Source: Coriaria nepalensis (taxonomy: Eukaryota > Streptophyta > Magnoliopsida > Cucurbitales > Coriariaceae). Taken from it: 64,000 nt of DNA. The translations under genes and the position numbers were made by a program. Below the pieces are notes generated by a model. That model made no database searches. It was not told the DNA's origin and saw only the letters and a list, made by a program, of their open reading frames with translations. The stretch covers positions 4,037,501 through 4,101,500 of the forward strand of contig CP114497.1 of NCBI GenBank assembly GCA_027186245.1, read 5' to 3'. The first letter of the stretch is position 1. Each line of letters starts with the position of its first letter. This document shows positions 59,694 to 64,000 of the stretch, piece by piece.

Positions 59694-61783
59694 TCATCTT
59701 TGTCGAAGTCCTCTAATGCATCCACAACACCAGAAAAGGTGAATGATGCTAGACTCCGAAGCAACTTTAGATACTAGTATAACAAAAACATCTATGGCTA
59801 TTTGTTGTAGTGTAAGGTACTTATTCCTATTAACCCTCCACCACCGTAAGATATCGAAGCCATCATGGAATTCAATAAGACCAATCAACATCCAGGTATT
59901 GTTCCACCTCTGTAGTATGTCGAGTGAGTGACCTCGAACTATAACTCGTATAGAAATCTTTCACAAAATTATTAAGTCCTTAAAAAGGTCGTGCTTCTAA
60001 CTCTGGCTATAAAGCGGATGAGGCATCAAATTTTGCGAGCCATGCAGATGAAGATGCATAATACCCCTCTTTGTACAAATCATTCAATGATTGAAGACAT
60101 AGTTGTGACTTTGAAATGATCCGTTTGGCTTGTCCCCGAGATTCGACATTCTCGTAAAGAGGTATTCAAGCATTCCAAAATTCATCATGGTCTTGTTGCG
60201 AGGATCTAACGGACTAGCAACACAAACAAAAAAATTCATGAAATCGAGATCGGTCCACTACCTATTGACTTTCTATTGCATATTAAGAGCCAATGTATAC
60301 AACAAATAATTTTCCATGTTTTGGGTCTTTTCTCTAATCATCTTTTGAATGATGAATATTTGCACATAATATAAATGAACAGATGAATACTTGGTAGTAG
60401 ATGACGCCTCAGCTGCCTCCAAAAAGTATACCAAGAAATGTAGATACATATAGACCACATTCTAATCAAAATTGGTCCAATCATTCGAGGATGCTTTATC
60501 TTCCAGTAGCATCATGCACTAATAAAAATAATCTTAGAAAAATTTATTTTGCAAAAAGTAAAAGATAAAATAGTAATGAAAGATGGAAGCAATAAAATAG
60601 TAATAAAAATAATCCTTTTTAAGCATGATGTAGGTCGAGTTCCACCTAATGGTAGTGCTAAGCCAGCCACATCTTTTGGTCAACTTCAAGGCCTTCCCAT
60701 TCATAACATATCTTGAATGTCTTCTCTCATGCAAGAGATGACCAGATGCACTTCATCGCTCTACTCAGTAGAATCGTTTGACACTGCCAATCCTTTTTCA
60801 TTCACAATGATATTTATTATCTAGTAAACACACCTAAAAGTCAATATAAACCATCGTTAGTAATTTATAAGCATACTTGATATAAAGTTTAATAAATAAA
60901 TAAATGATGCTAAGATATATATGTCGTGCACGTACCTAAAGTGCATCTGAGTCCCCTTAAGCAACATCTCCCTATGATTAAGTTTTTCCCTTAAATATTT
61001 TATAGCTACATTATTAGATGCGGTAGTGTCTTCTGTCACACACCCAACGTGACGAATACGCCATTCTATCACCTTTGTGATCATTGATGACTCTGAAACA
61101 ATCACCTTCTTTTGAGGTCCCAAGTACTAGCAACATAATGAGTGTTAACACACATATAGGACATGTTCTGCACCAATGTCCATGTATTGGTGGTGAGGGA
61201 GATATATCCGTTGAACTTCTTGAAAGTCACTCTCAGCTTCACCTACATTGATCCATATAGCTTCATTACTTCACGTGCAATCATGAATAGTGATGGCACC
61301 TTCCACTTGGATCAACTATCTTCAACAATCTAATGAAACTTGGGTTCTATATTTAGCGGAAAGGCTACTTCAACTCAATAACCCACTGCACAATGACTAC
61401 CATGATAACTGGCCAATCGAAATTGCATGACATAGAAAAATGACATATAGTAAAATTTACATTCACATTATAAATAAATAATCCATTAAACTACGATTTT
61501 TAATACAAATTATACTACCTATGTGCGACTAACTCTGTGCTCATGTTAGCTTTCTTTGCCCCCACAAGAATTTTATCCATCGGTCCCATGTTATTTTTTA
61601 GTACCAAGCACTATTTATCTATGTGATTTTTCAAGTGCGAGGTTCTCGATTTCCCACTACCTATATAGGACATGAACTTCTTACAATGAATGCACCGGGC
61701 CATCCCTTTCTTAAATCTTTTATGAAATTATCCCATACCGCACTCCTTGTTGATCTTTTCTTCGTAGTAATATCAGAAGTCAT
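59694..61783 (-). pseudogene. hAT transposase relic (BED finger, RNase H-like, dimerisation)
   Basis: A reverse-strand DNA transposase of the Ac/Tam3 (hAT) superfamily. It starts at 61783 with MTSDITTKKRSTRSAVWDNF. After a frame change the BED zinc finger reads ARCIHCKKFMSYIGSG, then TSHLKNHIDK, a stop, and C, so the C-x2-C..H-x-x-x-H..C ligands are all recognisable. 61123-60857 gives EWRIRHVGCVTEDTTASNNV and AIKYLREKLN, the catalytic-core segment around the second acidic residue. 60734-60600 has TTIRWNSTYIMLKK, equivalent to the R-W-N-S-T-Y motif. 59891-59694 has GFDILRWWRVNRNKYLTLQQ and VSKVASESS, the C-terminal dimerisation domain (W-W, S-x-x-A-S-E-S). Stops and frameshifts occur between all blocks. 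Only 51 bp remain upstream before a B LTR begins at 61835, so the element's own 5' terminus is gone. Confidence 0.8.
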
Positions 61784-62794
61784 GTCTGTCTTTCTAGTAG
61801 TATGGGGTATCTTTTATCTTAGGGTGCTACGGACTGTTAGTCTATGGATAATTCGTAAGCTGAAGTAGTAATTTAAATTTTTTCTGATCTAATCCTAAAT
61901 ATAGATTAAACTCATAAACATATACCAAGATCAATCATACAAACATATATCAAATACATATTTAACGGAAAGCACAAAAAAGTTTCAAGAAACAAAAAGA
62001 TTAAGATCTAAGAAACTTATTGATCTTAATATAGAACCAAATGAATCTTCTCGCTCCTTCATCATGGCAGAATTCATTAGAAAAATTGAGGTACCTAAGT
62101 GTTCACCCTCTAATTGTAAGACATACAGTTCAGTTCAATCAGTTGATTTTCTACTATAGGATACATCACATTATTCAAAAAGCTCGTGAAAAGGAAAGGG
62201 AAAGTCTCACTTTCTCATACTAGGAATTTCGGTCAAGAGCCAAGTAAAAACCTTATTATTTTCGGCCACCCTAATGGGGTATTTATAATACCATATCAGT
62301 TCTCAGGTTTCCTAATAGCATTAGGTTTCCTTAAACCAATTAAGGAACTAATGGGTCAAACCCACCTAATGTATGGTGGGCCTTGTCATGGGTTTTAGCC
62401 ATGTATTTTAATCAATATTTTGATTAATTTAGTTTATGAAATCCAATTAATATATTAGCTCATTAATCCTTTAATGTCTAATTGCTAATTACGAACTTTC
62501 GGGATATTTTTATAATTAAATAAATAGTTTCGATGTAAATTATTAATTTATTATTAAATTAATATCATGCTTAGTTATGCTAGTAGTGGTGCATACCATT
62601 AGATTTAATAAATTAATAATTTACCATGTTTCCTTATAGTCATACTATAAGACAAATAATGATGTTACCCCTAAACTGTCTATTTTCCTTATTCTCGTAA
62701 AAAATGTAACTGAGTTATGTCTGAATTTAATGTGCGAGATTGATTAGGTTCTATATCACACCCGTAGAAAGATCTCATAATTCTTTATGATAAT

Positions 62795-63282
62795 TTACTA
62801 TATTAAAAATTTATGGTGTTCAAAAATTTATAAATCTAATGTCACATTCAGTAAAGATTTATGATACATGTATAGGGTGTACTCAATGTGCTTGGGCTTG
62901 TCCCACAGATGTATTAGAAATGATACCTTGGGATAGATGTAAGGCTAAGCAAATTGCTTTTGCTTCTAGAACAAAGGACTGTGTTGATTGTAAGAGATAT
63001 GAATTTGCCTATCCAAGTACTACAAATGGTGTTCGTGATGCTGGGAATTCTTATGTAGCCGATCGAGCTGAGGTTGTAAACTCTAATGCTGCCATTTTGG
63101 ATCACAACTCCTGAACCTGAAGGTGAGCGAGCCGGTTGAGTTTGGCGGGCCCTTATATTTCGAATCACCATTCGTTGAGTTCTCCAAATGTTCGAGAGTT
63201 CCTCTATTCAATCATTTTTCCTTCTTCTTGTTGCTTAGATATCTCGTTTGTACACATCTTCCCTTTGTTTCTCAAGCCTATA
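62795..63282 (+). other. Plastid DNA insert (NUPT) inside B LTR
   Basis: B2-like LTR sequence breaks off after ATCTCATAATTCTTTATGAT and resumes at GAATCTAATTCATAATTAG. Between them are a psaC fragment, about 140 bp of unassigned sequence, and a ycf2 fragment. In plastid genomes psaC lies in the small single-copy region and ycf2 in the inverted repeat, so the insert joins non-adjacent plastid pieces. Confidence 0.75.
62839..63021 (+). pseudogene. psaC: psaC, plastid-derived, truncated
   Basis: PsaC is the photosystem I subunit that holds the FA and FB [4Fe-4S] clusters. Here the start codon and first ~60 of the usual 81 residues are recognisable: [17 protein letters not shown], then [13 protein letters not shown]. 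After P59 the sequence is unrelated, although the frame stays open to 63114. Cys 11, 14, 17, 21, 48 and 51 are kept, but positions 54 and 58 are Tyr, so ligands of both clusters are lost. VRA at 18-20 reads AWA. This is a nuclear copy of plastid DNA drifting without selection. A functional gene is excluded by the missing C-terminus and lost ligands. Confidence 0.9.
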
Positions 63283-63286
63283 GTGA
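63166..63286 (+). pseudogene. ycf2: ycf2 fragment, plastid-derived
   Basis: Forward reading gives LSSPNVREFLYSIIF, then after a one-base slip FLLLLRYLVCTHLPFVSQAY. This matches, with substitutions, a conserved internal stretch of the very large plastid protein Ycf2 (SPNVRE..FLLLV..YLV.THLLFVSRAYSE). The fragment is about 40 codons of more than 2000. It ends where B LTR sequence resumes. Confidence 0.75.
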
Positions 63287-64000
63287 ATCTAATTCATAAT
63301 TAGATTCCTTTAATTTTAAAATACCCATTAAAATAAACAATTAATTAAACTATCTCATGATTAATTAACTTAAACTTCTAAGTTAAGATTGACTTCTAGC
63401 AAAAAGTGTTAGAGCTACCTAAGAGATGAGAAGTAAGCATCTTATAGAACTTGTTTTGACTAACAATTGTACAATAATGTTCCTTCTATCTAGCCAATGT
63501 CCTGATTCGTCTTAGGGCATGATTTAACTGTTTGACCCTAATAGATAAATCATATAAAATATTATATCCTTAATGAACACAGACAATGGATTTATTGAAA
63601 CTTTTTTTCAGACCGTACTACCTTGCAAGGATTTTATTGTTAACTAAAGTATACAACTCATAGAACTTATTTCTAAATATGAAAACGATGAATTCCCTCT
63701 TGATCACTCACAACCTTTATGTACAATCTTTCATACTCAACGATTCACCCTTGGCTGTGATTACTTGGAATGATATCAAGATACGAAACCCAAAAAATTA
63801 GGCACTATTTCGATCTCAGGTCTAAGGACCATATGTAATATATTCACTATATAATTTTCATTAACATTCAATATTAATTACTATTAAGAATTATTTAAAT
63901 ATCATGTTCAGTATCCTTAATCTCTACTAAGCACCCGCATAATCATCATGATTCTACTAATATCAAGGGATATGAGATCGGTCACTCTAAATACTTTAGG

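Larger units (their letters stand above)
61835..64000 (-). mobile_element. B-family LTR (B3), reverse, runs off window
   Basis: Starts TGTTAGTCTATGG and follows B2 (13064) closely: GATCTAATCCTAAAYATRGATT, CATATATCAAATAYATATTTAA, AGAATTC/AGAATTT near the GAATTCATTAGAAAAATTGA block, and on to 64000. About 490 bp of plastid-derived DNA (62795-63282) interrupt it. Frames at 62041 and 62186 lie in LTR sequence and match equivalent non-genic frames at 13.2 kb. Confidence 0.75.

Noticed and set aside
62839..63114. Functional nuclear psaC
   Set aside because: The C-terminus is missing, two cluster-ligand cysteines are replaced, there is no transit peptide, and it is embedded in an LTR.
1..64000. A novel multi-gene system or gene cluster
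   Set aside because: Apart from the bHLH gene, every recognisable coding block belongs to a known transposon class or to plastid DNA. Only the 168-bp repeat frame is unexplained, and it is broken.

Overview
This is a strongly AT-rich stretch of a flowering-plant (eudicot-like) nuclear genome. I recognise one intact host gene. Most of the rest is old, nested and decayed transposable elements, plus a small insert of plastid DNA. The signs of a plant nucleus are a bHLH gene with short GT-AG introns of 100-142 bp, Ty1/copia, Ty3/gypsy, LINE and hAT relics of plant type, and a degenerate copy of the plastid gene psaC. I saw no tRNA, rRNA or CRISPR array. The species cannot be named from the sequence.

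Left third (1-23.5 kb). Decayed LTR retrotransposons nest in layers. I name three LTR families for this report: A (~2.03 kb), B (~2.03 kb) and C (~1.84 kb). Two A LTRs meet tail to tail at 9.17-9.20 kb and form a large inverted repeat. A second A LTR (10998-13024) cuts into the right arm. A reverse-strand copia element of family B (3' LTR 13064-15097) sits 39 bp beyond that LTR. Its pol relic is split in the RNase H domain by a C solo LTR (15354-17192; duplication GGAAC). Its 5' part carries a short-LTR, gag-only element (20087-22502; duplication GTTAT).

Middle (23.9-36.1 kb). A reverse-strand LINE runs from ORF1 (DUF4283 plus CCHC knuckle) through endonuclease and reverse transcriptase to RNase H. 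It is split by a 985-bp copia-like, gag-only mini-element with a perfect ATTCA duplication. A forward Ty3/gypsy polyprotein relic follows (30.5-33.85 kb), then a 5'-truncated second LINE (35.27-36.11 kb).

Gene (38.76-40.93 kb, reverse strand). A seven-exon bHLH factor of the bHLH62/78-CIB type, 487 residues. Its last 20 residues lie on a small exon that is easily missed.

Right third (42.4-64 kb). There are LTR-like minisatellite DNA, a 168-bp repeat that keeps an open frame, a copia D relic that truncates the adjoining open frame, several partial B and one A LTR, a forward copia RT relic, a hAT transposase relic with BED finger and dimerisation domain, and a B LTR containing a mosaic plastid insert (psaC plus ycf2). 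The elements are not a working system. Their value is a readable relative chronology of insertion, recombination and decay around one functional gene.
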